Origin: a virus
Strand: one strand, 5' to 3'
Virus record (IMG/VR): IMGVR_UViG_3300033997_000582
Location: 1 to 39,886 of that record
Length of the DNA: 39,886 nucleotides
A program made the position numbers and the translations under genes. This document shows, in pieces, positions 30,619 to 37,556 of the stretch. Under the pieces are notes generated by a model. That model searched no databases. It saw nothing but the letters and a program-made list of their open reading frames with translations, and was not told the origin of the DNA. The first letter of the stretch is position 1. Each line of letters starts with the position of its first letter.

Positions 30619-30832
30619 GTGGTCACTCGTCAGGTGGTCACTTGCAACGGCCGATCTGTGGTGGAGAGACCGTTGCACCCCAGGCAGGGCACCCGCTCCG
30701 CGAGCGCCCTACCAAAACAGCCTGCTGATCTGTGGTGGAGAGGCAGGCAACCCTGGGCATCCGTGCCCAGGCAACCGGCAACACTGTGGTGGTGTGCGCC
30801 GGAGAAACGAGGCGCCCTAGGGCGCCTTTTTT
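30619..30832 (+). ncRNA. Candidate small RNA with three equivalent loop hairpins
   Basis: Plus-strand RNA of about 214 nt. Hairpin 1 pairs TGCAACGG (30643-30650) with CCGTTGCA (30670-30677). Hairpin 2 pairs GCCTGC (30720-30725) with GCAGGC (30743-30748). Hairpin 3 pairs CCGGC (30775-30779) and ACAC with GTGT and GCCGG (30798-30802). All three expose CTGTGGTGG-type loops; hairpins 1 and 2 share GATCTGTGGTGGAGAG exactly and hairpin 3 has TGTGGTG. Two spacer hairpins lie between (30686-30710 and 30752-30771), and the RNA ends in a perfect intrinsic terminator. The loop is the exact complement of the early mRNA leader at 31950-31965 and, in cis, antisense to the cII leader. Promoter and expression are inferred. 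Confidence 0.65.
30810..30832 (+). terminator. Perfect palindromic terminator between cro and cII
   Basis: AGGCGCCC-TA-GGGCGCCT is an 18-bp perfect palindrome followed by TTTTTT on the plus strand. On the minus strand it follows the cro stop directly but lacks a good T-tract, so it serves the plus-strand RNA better. A leaky tR1-like role for the cro-cII transcript is possible. Confidence 0.85.
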
Positions 30833-31069
30833 CTAGGCAGCCACCGATACCGAGGCGGGCGCCGGAAATAGGTCAGGAAGATCGGGGCGAAGCTCATGGC
30901 CTTGCACAGCATTGCCGCACGCACGGACAAGGGCAGGAACACGCTCCGCAGGAACGCCGCGCTTCTTCCATTGAGAGACAGCCATGGGGCTGACGCCGAG
31001 AGCGGCGGCCAACTTCCGACCGCCGCCGGCAGCCTTGATGGCTCGGTCGAGGGGGGCATCTTGAGACAT
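30833..31069 (-). CDS. Cro-like helix-turn-helix regulator
   Basis: A 78-residue protein, MSQDAPLDRAIKAAGGGRKL. GGGRKLAAALGVSPMAVSQW is a helix-turn-helix of the YdaS/Cro type with the recognition helix SPMAVSQWKKRG. It is divergent from the S24-type repressor gene with an 82-bp operator region between the two start codons, the cro-cI arrangement. It leads the leftward early transcript (cro, cII, DksA-like, primase, Q-like). No strong Shine-Dalgarno is visible before ATG 31069. Confidence 0.85.
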   Translation of the reverse strand: MSQDAPLDRAIKAAGGGRKLAAALGVSPMAVSQWKKRGVPAERVPALVRACGNAVQGHELRPDLPDLFPAPASVSVAA

Positions 31070-31099
31070 AAACAGTCCGTAGAGAATGGATGACGGAAA

Positions 31100-31152
31100 T
31101 AGACATTACGTTTATTTCAACGCCATGTCTATACCCGTAAACTTGGTGTTTA
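31100..31152. promoter_or_regulatory. Operator region with three CI/Cro sites
   Basis: Three 15-bp sites fit the consensus TAAAC-N5-GTTTA. TAAAC-TTGGT-GTTTA at 31138-31152 is perfect. TAGAC-ATTAC-GTTTA at 31100-31114 has one mismatch. TCAAC-GCCAT-GTCTA at 31117-31131 has two. The perfect site touches the first base of the cI start codon. A fourth site lies at 31927-31941. Exact promoters for cro and cI were not resolved. Confidence 0.7.
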
Positions 31153-31895
31153 TGAATACATCCGGCCAGCGATTACGCGATCACCTCGACAGACACGGCA
31201 TTTCCTATGCGGAATTTGCCAAGCGCATGGGCGTCGACCCGCAGCACGTGAACAACTGGTTCAAGCGCGGCGTGCCGAAGGCCCGAATATTCGAGGTGGC
31301 TGACGAACTGAAGATCGACCCGCGCGAGCTGGCCGAAGGCACCCCGCAGGCGCCCGCAGACAAAGCCAGACCAGGCATCAGCAATGAAGTCACCCCGCTC
31401 GAACCGCTACACCCGTGGGACAGCAACACCCCACTAGACCCGGACGAGGTAGAAGTGCCCCTTTACAAGGAAGTCGAGATTGCAGCCGGCAGCGGCCGCA
31501 CAGCAGTACGCGCCATTGAAGGACGTAAGCTCCGCTTTTCCTATGCCACCTTGCGCCAGGCTGGCGTAGATCCTGCCAACGCCTTCTGTGCCACCGTCAG
31601 CGGGGACAGCATGGCACCGCTGATCAACCATGGCGCCACCATCGGCGTGGACCGGGGCACCACCAATATCATTGATGGCGAGATCTACGCCCTGGAGCAT
31701 GACGGCATGCTGCGCGTGAAGACTCTCCACCGCCTGCCCGGCGGTGCCATCAGGCTCCGCAGCTTTAACAGCGAAGAGTTCCCCGATGAGATCTACACCC
31801 CCGAGCAGATCGCCGAGCAACGTATCGCCGTTCTGGGCTGGGTTTTCTGGTGGTCGGTGCTTCGATCCCGGCGCGGACCTACCGTTGCCAGATAA
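31152..31895 (+). CDS. CI-type repressor with S24 (LexA-like) peptidase domain
   Basis: A 247-residue prophage repressor. The helix-turn-helix covers residues 5-45 (SYAEFAKRMGVDPQHVNNWF). The C-terminal peptidase domain has the autocleavage Ala-Gly at 112-113 (EIAAGSG), Ser at 153 in SGDSMAPL and Lys at 190 in LRVKTLHR. RecA-stimulated self-cleavage would induce the prophage. ATG 31152 is chosen because MNTSGQRLRDHLDR is the natural start of the helix-turn-helix; there is no Shine-Dalgarno, so translation may be leaderless. An in-frame ATG at 31125 is the alternative. The operator overlaps the start. Confidence 0.93.
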   Translation: MNTSGQRLRDHLDRHGISYAEFAKRMGVDPQHVNNWFKRGVPKARIFEVADELKIDPRELAEGTPQAPADKARPGISNEVTPLEPLHPWDSNTPLDPDEVEVPLYKEVEIAAGSGRTAVRAIEGRKLRFSYATLRQAGVDPANAFCATVSGDSMAPLINHGATIGVDRGTTNIIDGEIYALEHDGMLRVKTLHRLPGGAIRLRSFNSEEFPDEIYTPEQIAEQRIAVLGWVFWWSVLRSRRGPTVAR

Positions 31896-31914
31896 ACAAA
31901 AAATACACGTCGCG

Positions 31915-31943
31915 TTGACACGATAATAAACACCGCGTTTAAT
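31915..31943 (+). promoter_or_regulatory. Early promoter with embedded operator
   Basis: -35 TTGACA (31915-31920), exactly 17-bp spacer, -10 TTTAAT (31938-31943). The perfect operator TAAAC-ACCGC-GTTTA (31927-31941) lies between and overlaps the -10, so CI binding would exclude RNA polymerase. Transcription should start near 31950 and read the 13-gene plus-strand operon. Confidence 0.85.
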
Positions 31944-31949
31944 TGCCTC

Positions 31950-31965
31950 GTCTCTCCACCACAGA
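31950..31965 (+). promoter_or_regulatory. Predicted antisense target at the 5' end of the early mRNA
   Basis: GTCTCTCCACCACAGA lies at the predicted transcription start and two bases before the Shine-Dalgarno region (GAGG, 31969-31972). It is a perfect 16-nt complement of hairpin 1 and 14-nt complement of hairpin 2 of the RNA at 30619-30832. Confidence 0.65.
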
Positions 31966-31978
31966 GCCGAGGTAAACC

Positions 31979-32155
31979 ATGCAATCCGCCACTCTGCACG
32001 TCCACCCGGCGTGCGCCTCCAACCGCCGCCTGATCGAGCGCCTGCAAGCCCAAACCGGCCTGCTCGTCATCATCAGCGGCGGCAAAGCCAAGCTGCAGCA
32101 GCGTAACGCCAGCACCGCCACCCCGACCGGCCCCTGGGGAGGTGATGCAGCATGA
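31979..32155 (+). CDS. Small first gene of the early operon, function unknown
   Basis: A 58-residue protein starting MQSATLHVHPACASNRRLIE, too short for usual length filters. ATG 31979 follows CGAGGTAAACC, with GAGG as Shine-Dalgarno. The N-terminal half is predicted to be beta/alpha (LQAQTGLLVIISGGKAKLQQ) and the C-terminus disordered. The stop overlaps the next start (ATGA). It may be needed mainly to couple translation of the operon, and it is the direct target for control by the antisense loop. Confidence 0.75.
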   Translation: MQSATLHVHPACASNRRLIERLQAQTGLLVIISGGKAKLQQRNASTATPTGPWGGDAA

Positions 32156-32433
32156 GCCAGCTGACACCCACCCCTCTCAACCAACTGCTGCGCCTGCTGC
32201 TCACCTACCTGGTAAGCATTCGCCAAGCCAGCTGGCCGGCCCGCGTAGAAAGCGACAGCAGCCACGCCATCGGCATGCTCTCGGGCGCCTACGTGCTCGG
32301 CCACCTCGACCGCCAGCAGGTCAACAGGCTGGAAAGCCTCATCTACAGCGCCGCCACCAACCGCAACCGCGAGCTAAGCCTGCGGCTGCTGCCCTATGGC
32401 CGCCGGTTCCCGGTACGGAGGGCAGCAGCATGA
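32152..32433 (+). CDS. Early-operon protein, function unknown
   Basis: A 93-residue, probably helical protein (MSQLTPTPLNQLLRLLLTYL). A hydrophobic amphipathic N-terminus is followed by HAIGMLSGAYVLGHLDRQQV and an Arg-rich tail. I recognise no domain. Its start overlaps the previous stop (ATGA), and its stop overlaps the next start, showing tight coupling in the early operon. Confidence 0.7.
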   Translation: MSQLTPTPLNQLLRLLLTYLVSIRQASWPARVESDSSHAIGMLSGAYVLGHLDRQQVNRLESLIYSAATNRNRELSLRLLPYGRRFPVRRAAA

Positions 32434-32993
32434 GCCGCTACATCCTCCCCGAGCAGGCCCTGACCCTGCTACAGGCCCAGCTGAACCTGAATGGTCGCTT
32501 CACCCACTCGCTCCGGTCAGCCTACGGTGGCCCCAAGATCCTCTTCGCACTCAACGTCGAGCGCGGCGAGCAGATCGGCGTCACCGTAGAGCTGGGCGGT
32601 CAACGTCACAGCACCACCCTGCCGGACAACAGCCGCAACAGCGCCTGCCTGCTGGCGGACTACATCGACGCGATCGCCAACGGGCGCGTGGACTCGGCCG
32701 CCATCGCCCCGCCGCATGCTCTCCCGTCAGCTGAGCGCGACCAGCGCCACGCCACCATGGACGAGACGCTGGCAGCACTGGTACGCCAGGGCGGCTTCAT
32801 CACCCTGGAGGCTCCGCACCACCAGCCGGTAGATGTGGCCGTACACACCACCACCAACCGCCAAGGCATCACCGTCATCCTGCGCATGGGCTCAGCCTCG
32901 CGCTGCTGGACGGTGTACGGCGCGCCCGAGCACTGCCAGCGCCTGCTGCAATCGTCGCTCGAAGCGCTCACCAGCCCGCCGCTTGCAGCGTGA
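32430..32993 (+). CDS. Early-operon protein, function unknown
   Basis: A 187-residue protein from MSRYILPEQALTLLQAQLNL; the ATG overlaps the preceding stop. A mixed alpha/beta sequence with two similar halves: ILFALNVERGEQIGVTVELG around residues 35-55 and VAVHTTTNRQGITVILRMGS around residues 135-155 each look like a beta-hairpin. An internal duplication is possible. No functional motif recognised. A linker region (PPHALPSAERDQRHATMDET) separates the halves. Confidence 0.7.
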   Translation: MSRYILPEQALTLLQAQLNLNGRFTHSLRSAYGGPKILFALNVERGEQIGVTVELGGQRHSTTLPDNSRNSACLLADYIDAIANGRVDSAAIAPPHALPSAERDQRHATMDETLAALVRQGGFITLEAPHHQPVDVAVHTTTNRQGITVILRMGSASRCWTVYGAPEHCQRLLQSSLEALTSPPLAA

Positions 32994-33003
32994 GGAGGCC
33001 GCC

Positions 33004-33294
33004 ATGTCCAACTCCCTCAAGTACGCCGCCCAGCGCCTCGGCCTTGGGCACCGCGAGCTGATGAAGCGCATGCGCGAGAAGGGGCTGCTGACAGCGGCCA
33101 ACCTGCCGGCCAACCCGGATGCGACCAAGGCATTCCTGGTGACAAGGGAAAACCGCTTCTACCACCCCCAGAGCGGCCTGCAGTACCCGCGCACCACCCG
33201 GGTGACCGATGCCGGCATTCCCTGGCTGGCCGCACAGCTCGGCATCGAGCGGGTAATGCCAGAACCAAAGCCGGATCCGCGCGATGTCGCCTGA
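33004..33294 (+). CDS. KilA-C/Ant-domain protein
   Basis: A 96-residue protein, MSNSLKYAAQRLGLGHRELM, with the pattern of a stand-alone KilA-C (phage antirepressor C-terminal) domain: the helix-turn-helix YAAQRLGLGHRELMKRMREK followed by RENRFYHPQSGLQYPRTTRV and TDAGIPWLAAQLG. It lacks the N-terminal domain of full antirepressors. A role as a small DNA-binding regulator in early gene control is plausible. GAGGAGG just upstream is a strong ribosome binding site. Confidence 0.8.
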   Translation: MSNSLKYAAQRLGLGHRELMKRMREKGLLTAANLPANPDATKAFLVTRENRFYHPQSGLQYPRTTRVTDAGIPWLAAQLGIERVMPEPKPDPRDVA

Positions 33295-33454
33295 GCAACA
33301 GGGCCAACGCCCACGCCACCTGGCAGCGGCCATCGTCGCCCTGCCCACCCTGGAGGAGCGCCGCGCGGCGCTCGCCAAGGTGCCGCAGGAGTGGCAGGCG
33401 CTGGTCCGTACTCACTGCGTCATCGCCTGGAACCACCCAGCCCGGAACCGTTGA
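33284..33454 (+). CDS. Small early-operon protein, function unknown
   Basis: A 56-residue helical protein starting MSPEQQGQRPRHLAAAIVAL and ending WNHPARNR. It overlaps the preceding gene by 11 bp in another frame and is followed 11 bp later by the next gene, so it fills an otherwise empty slot of the operon. LPTLEERRAALAKVPQEWQA is a typical amphipathic helix pair. I recall similar proteins in Pseudomonas phages but without a known function. Confidence 0.68.
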   Translation: MSPEQQGQRPRHLAAAIVALPTLEERRAALAKVPQEWQALVRTHCVIAWNHPARNR

Positions 33455-33465
33455 AGGTCAAGACC

Positions 33466-33927
33466 ATGAAAGACACCAAGCTACTCGACGAAACCCTGAT
33501 CAGCCTCCTGCGCATGCCCGAGGCCGAGCGCACCGCCGAGGTGATCAGCTCGCACCTGGCCCTGGCCACCACGGCTGCCGGCCTGAAACCGGACAGCAGC
33601 ACCGGCCTGCAGCTGGAGCACATGAAACTGGCCGGCGCAGTGGCGCGCCTCGCCGGCGACATGGGCGAAGGCTTCACCCACCGCACCGCCCTGCGTCTTG
33701 GGCCGGATCTGCAGGGCATCGAGCTGTTCGCCAGCATCGAGGCGGTCGGCAAGCGCGAGATCCGCTTCACCGGCTTCGGCTGCTCGGCCGAGCGCGTGCT
33801 GGCCCAGCTGCGCATCGCCATCAGCCAGCACGGCCAGGCACTCAGTGCCACCCAGCAGCAAGGCAAGGCGCGTTGGGGCGACCGCAACCCCCTGCGCATG
33901 CTGCCGCGTGAGGCCAAGCGCGCATGA
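33466..33927 (+). CDS. Early-operon protein, function unknown
   Basis: A 153-residue protein, MKDTKLLDETLISLLRMPEA. Residues 1-75 look helical (AERTAEVISSHLALATTAAG), and 80-130 alpha/beta (LQGIELFASIEAVGKREIRF, then CSAERVLAQLRIAISQ). ATG 33466 follows GAAGGT. The stop overlaps the start of the PrtN-like gene (ATGA). No motif recognised. Confidence 0.72.
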   Translation: MKDTKLLDETLISLLRMPEAERTAEVISSHLALATTAAGLKPDSSTGLQLEHMKLAGAVARLAGDMGEGFTHRTALRLGPDLQGIELFASIEAVGKREIRFTGFGCSAERVLAQLRIAISQHGQALSATQQQGKARWGDRNPLRMLPREAKRA

Positions 33928-34259
33928 GCCAGCACGACAACCAACCCCAGCTGCGCCTGCTGGCCCAGCCAAAGCCGGTGACGGTAGAGCTGCTGTTTCG
34001 CATGTTCGGAACGGTGGTGATCCCGGCAGAGGAGGTGCGCGCCAAGCTGTTCCGCAACCTCAACACCGAGCGCTTCAACCGCTTCCTGGGCACCCAACGC
34101 CTGCCCATCCCGGCCACCACCCTGGATGTCAGCACCAAGGCGCCCCGCTTCATCGAGATCCACCACCTGGCCGCCCACATCGAGCAACGCGCCGCCATCG
34201 GCGACGCCGAGCTGGAGAAGGCACTCACCCAACCACAGCAAGACCCCGAAGCCACCTGA
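33924..34259 (+). CDS. PrtN-like pyocin activator family protein
   Basis: A 111-residue protein. TVELLFRMFGTVVIPAEEVR, then LFRNLNTERFNRFLG, LPIPATTLDVSTKAPRFIEI and HHLAAHIEQRA match the conserved profile of the PrtN family, which in P. aeruginosa activates pyocin genes through P-boxes after PrtR cleavage. Here it sits in the CI-controlled early operon, so it would be expressed on induction. It may act on phage late genes, or on host tailocin genes. No P-box search was possible by eye. Confidence 0.85.
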   Translation: MSQHDNQPQLRLLAQPKPVTVELLFRMFGTVVIPAEEVRAKLFRNLNTERFNRFLGTQRLPIPATTLDVSTKAPRFIEIHHLAAHIEQRAAIGDAELEKALTQPQQDPEAT

Positions 34260-34307
34260 TCCGCGACCGCTGCCACCACCAGCCAAGCGAAACCCGAGGA
34301 GACCACC

Positions 34308-34994
34308 ATGGAACTGACCAACCCGCAGCTGTACGCCCTGTTCGGCGCCGCCATCGCCGTGCTGATCCTGATCGGCATCACCTACTGCGCTGGCCTCAAG
34401 ACCGGCCATACCAGCGGCTGGCAGGAAGGCCGCCAAGCCGGCACCAACTACTGGCGCCCTCTCTTCCAGGAAAAGCGTGACGAGCGCCTGGAGGCGCTGG
34501 ATCTGCTCGACAAGCGCGAGCGAGAACTGGCCACCCTACGCCGCAACATCCAGGCCGAGGCCGACGATCACGCCGAGGTCGAGCGCGGCTTGCTGCAGCG
34601 CCTGGCCGCCGCTGCACCGTTCAACGATGAAGACCAGGCCACGCTGCAGGCCATCGCCGCCAAGCTGGAGCTGGCCGCCGACACCTTTGCAGGTATCGGC
34701 GGCGGCGATCATGCCCGCTTCGCCCGCCAGCTGGCCCAACACGCCCTCAACATGGCCCAGCGTCTGCACGCTGCCGCCGCCAACACCCTGCCGCACCCGG
34801 ACAGCGAGCTGATCGACTGGCTGGACCAAGAGGGCTCGGTGGACTTCGACTTGGAGACGGCGACGATCCGCTTCCTCTGCACCCCTGCTGACGAGCAGGG
34901 CATCAGCAGCCTTCGCGCACTGCTGCGCCAAGCCAAAGCCGACAGCGAGGAGATCGATCGTAATCACGCCGCCAGCCTGGAGGCCGCAGCATGA
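34308..34994 (+). CDS. Membrane-anchored coiled-coil protein, function unknown
   Basis: A 228-residue protein. MELTNPQLYALFGAAIAVLILIGITYCAG contains one N-terminal transmembrane helix (residues 9-29). After a short basic segment there is a long heptad-like coiled coil (EKRDERLEALDLLDKREREL, continuing to about residue 105). The C-terminal part (about 130-215) is helical with an acidic patch (LIDWLDQEGSVDFDLETATI). GAGGAGACCACC precedes ATG 34308. The gene ends overlapping the HD-domain gene. Topology suggests a membrane-linked early factor, without an identified role. Confidence 0.72.
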   Translation: MELTNPQLYALFGAAIAVLILIGITYCAGLKTGHTSGWQEGRQAGTNYWRPLFQEKRDERLEALDLLDKRERELATLRRNIQAEADDHAEVERGLLQRLAAAAPFNDEDQATLQAIAAKLELAADTFAGIGGGDHARFARQLAQHALNMAQRLHAAAANTLPHPDSELIDWLDQEGSVDFDLETATIRFLCTPADEQGISSLRALLRQAKADSEEIDRNHAASLEAAA

Positions 34995-35536
34995 GCTTCA
35001 TCATCACTTTCACCGGCCGGCGCGTGGATCTGCTGGAGCCCGCCGCCTCGATGATCGAACCGGCCGACATTGCTCACTCGCTCAGCATGCAGTGCCGGTT
35101 CAACGGCCACACCCGCGCCTTCTACAGCGTGGCTCAGCACAGCTACATCGTTGCCGACCTGGTGCCGGAGCAGTGGCAGCTGCAGGCCCTCCTGCATGAT
35201 GCCACCGAGGCCTACGTGGGCGACGTGGTAAGCCCGCTCAAACAGGCCCTGCCTGAGTTCCGCCAGATCGAGATGCGCGTGTGGCACGCCATCTGTGCCC
35301 GCTTCAACATCGACCCGGTGCTGCCGTCCTGCATCCACGACGCAGACCTGGCGGCTCTGGCCACCGAGCGCCGCGACCTGATGCCGGCTCACAAGGACGA
35401 GTGGCCATGCCTAGTGGGCGCCATCCCGATGCAGGCCCGCATCAAGCCCTGGAGCCAGCCCGAAGCGGCCCAGTTCTTCTTCGACCGGCTGATGCAGTTG
35501 CTGGCCACCACCCACCGCGCGAGGGCTGCGGCATGA
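34991..35536 (+). CDS. HD-domain phosphohydrolase (YfbR-like)
   Basis: A 181-residue metal-dependent phosphohydrolase. The conserved FYSVAQHSYIVADLVP, LLHDATEAYVGDVVSPLK and, later, HDADLAALATERRDLMP carry the HD-domain metal ligands (His, His-Asp, Asp). Related phage enzymes are 5'-nucleotidase-like and act on nucleotides during replication. Length is normal. Start overlaps the upstream stop (ATGA). Confidence 0.9.
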   Translation: MSFIITFTGRRVDLLEPAASMIEPADIAHSLSMQCRFNGHTRAFYSVAQHSYIVADLVPEQWQLQALLHDATEAYVGDVVSPLKQALPEFRQIEMRVWHAICARFNIDPVLPSCIHDADLAALATERRDLMPAHKDEWPCLVGAIPMQARIKPWSQPEAAQFFFDRLMQLLATTHRARAAA

Positions 35537-35850
35537 TCCTCGCCACCCACCGCACCCAAGCCTCGGCCGCGCGAAAGCGCGGCGGCGGCCTTGCACGTCG
35601 CTACCTGCTCGCCTCGCTACTGATGGGCCGCCATCCGCGCCAGACGGGTGGCGAAACAAAGAGCCTCTGCCGCGCAGCGGCAGGCATTACCTCTGCTCTG
35701 CCCAGCGCCTGCGGAAGCCTCGTATACCCCATGAAAGGCGTGCGCCAGGCGCAGAAGTCGAGCCTATCGCTCCGCTCCCCTTTCTTGCCCGCAGCGCAGC
35801 TTGTTAAGGGGTATTCGCACCACCAGACCACACGCAAGGAGGCCGAATGA
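35533..35850 (+). CDS. Doubtful small ORF between HD and methyltransferase genes
   Basis: A 105-codon frame from MILATHRTQASAARKRGGGL, overlapping the HD gene by ATGA. The first 40 residues are basic and plausibly coding. The remainder (LCRAAAGITSALPSACGSLV and on) shows no protein-like bias and overlies RNA-like structure: the hairpin CTGCCGC/GCGGCAG (35667-35683) and the long-range pair ATACCCC/GGGGTAT (35724-35730 with 35808-35814). The real gene may be shorter or frame-shifted, or this may be the methyltransferase leader. Confidence 0.4.
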   Translation: MILATHRTQASAARKRGGGLARRYLLASLLMGRHPRQTGGETKSLCRAAAGITSALPSACGSLVYPMKGVRQAQKSSLSLRSPFLPAAQLVKGYSHHQTTRKEAE

Positions 35851-37556
35851 CCGCCTTCAACCAGCCCCTGAGTGCCGCCGCCAAGGCAGTTCGCACCCAG
35901 TTCAGCCTCGACTTCGAGGGCTATATCACCGTGGATCTGTTTGCCGGCGGTGGCGGTGCCTCAATCGCCATCGAGGAGGCAACTGGCCGCCCTGTCGATA
36001 TCGCCATCAACCATGATGCAGAAGCCATCAGCCTGCACATGCGCAATCACCCGCAGGCCGAGCACTACCAGGAAGATATTCGCCTGGTGTGCCCGAAAGC
36101 AGCCACGCGCGGTCGACCGGTCGGCCATCTGCACGGCAGCCCTGAATGCACCCACCACAGCCAGGCGGCCGGCGGGCAGCCCCGCAGCGTTGAAAGCCGC
36201 TCCCTATCCTGGGCGATGATCCGCTGGGCGGGCCAGGCCAAGCCGGTGATGATCACAATGGAGAACGTCCACCAGATCATGCAATGGGGGCCTCTGGTTG
36301 CTAAGCGCTGCCAGAATACCGGCCGCGCCATGCGCAAAGATGGCACCGTAGCCGAGCCGGGGGAGCGCATCCCACGGCACGAGCAGTACCTGGTGCCCGA
36401 CCCCAAGCGCAAAGGGCACACCTGGCACCGCTTCATCAGCCTGCTGGAGCAGCAGGGTTACCAGGTCCGCTACGGGAAGCTGGCCGCTGACGACTTCGGC
36501 GCCGGCACCACCCGCGAGCGCTTGTTCCTAATTGCTCGCCGAGACGGCGTGCCGCTTTATTGGCCAGAGGCAACCCACGCAGCCTGCCCGGCCAAGGGCC
36601 AGATGCAGCGTAGTCCGATGGCTGAGCATATTGACTGGTCAATCCCCTGCCCCTCCATCTTCCTCGATGCAGAGGAAGGCCGCCGCTACAAAGTGAAGCG
36701 TCCACTGGTGGCCAAGACCCTGGAGCGTATCCGCAAGGGCATCCGCCGCTTCGTGACCGAGCATGAAGACCCGTACTTCGTGCCAGGCATCAACCCGGTA
36801 GTGCCTTTCATCACAGAGCACGCCAATGCAAGCGCCCAGCGCAACGTGCCCGCAGACAACCCTATCCCGGTGCTGTGCGCAGGGGTCAAGGGCGGCCACT
36901 TCGCCTTGGTCAGCCCTGTTCTACAGCCTGCAGAAGCGCACAAGACTGGCAGCGCCGCCGTCGCCTACCTGGCGCAGCACAACGGCGGATACTGCACCAC
37001 GCCAGGCCATCACCTTCGCAAACCATGCTCAGCCATCACGACCACAGGCAGCCAGCAGAACATCGTCGCTGCCAGCCTTGTGACGTTGCGCAAGGGCTGC
37101 ATCGGACGAGATCTCCGCGACGGCGCTCCCGCGATCACCGCTGGGGCTGATGACTTGGCGCTGATGCAATGCACCCTGGCCCCCGAACACGAGGCCGGCG
37201 CGCTGCGCGTTGCCGCCTTCCTGATGGGCTACTACGGCACCGATAACACCTATGACGTGCGCAACCCTGGCGCCACCATCACCACCCGCGACCGGCTGGC
37301 ACTGGTAACGGTCGTGATCAAGGGCAGCCCCTACGTCATCGTGGACATCGGAATGCGCATGCTCACGCCCCGCGAGCTGTACTCCGCGCAGGGCTTTCCG
37401 AGCAACTACGTCATCGACCAGGGCCATGACGGCAGGCCGATCAGCGTGCGCGCCCAGGTACGCATGGTGGGCAACTCCGTATCGCCGCCACCTTTGGTGG
37501 CACTGCTGCGCGCCAACCCATTGTTCGTTGAGCAAGACAGGAGGGAGGCCGCATGA
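35847..37556 (+). CDS. DNA (cytosine-5) methyltransferase
   Basis: A 569-residue C5 methyltransferase. Motif I is DLFAGGGGAS (residues 30-39), which binds S-adenosylmethionine. The catalytic loop is HGSPECTHHSQAAGG with Cys101; the usual PCQ is here P-E-C. Motif VI is ENV (139-141) and TRERLFLIA resembles motif VIII. LTPRELYSAQGFPSNYVI and MVGNSVSPP are motifs IX-X near the C-terminus. The long middle (about 250-480) would hold the target-recognition region. No restriction partner is present, so it is an orphan enzyme, probably protecting phage DNA from host restriction. AAGGAGG precedes ATG 35847. Confidence 0.9.
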   Translation: MTAFNQPLSAAAKAVRTQFSLDFEGYITVDLFAGGGGASIAIEEATGRPVDIAINHDAEAISLHMRNHPQAEHYQEDIRLVCPKAATRGRPVGHLHGSPECTHHSQAAGGQPRSVESRSLSWAMIRWAGQAKPVMITMENVHQIMQWGPLVAKRCQNTGRAMRKDGTVAEPGERIPRHEQYLVPDPKRKGHTWHRFISLLEQQGYQVRYGKLAADDFGAGTTRERLFLIARRDGVPLYWPEATHAACPAKGQMQRSPMAEHIDWSIPCPSIFLDAEEGRRYKVKRPLVAKTLERIRKGIRRFVTEHEDPYFVPGINPVVPFITEHANASAQRNVPADNPIPVLCAGVKGGHFALVSPVLQPAEAHKTGSAAVAYLAQHNGGYCTTPGHHLRKPCSAITTTGSQQNIVAASLVTLRKGCIGRDLRDGAPAITAGADDLALMQCTLAPEHEAGALRVAAFLMGYYGTDNTYDVRNPGATITTRDRLALVTVVIKGSPYVIVDIGMRMLTPRELYSAQGFPSNYVIDQGHDGRPISVRAQVRMVGNSVSPPPLVALLRANPLFVEQDRREAA

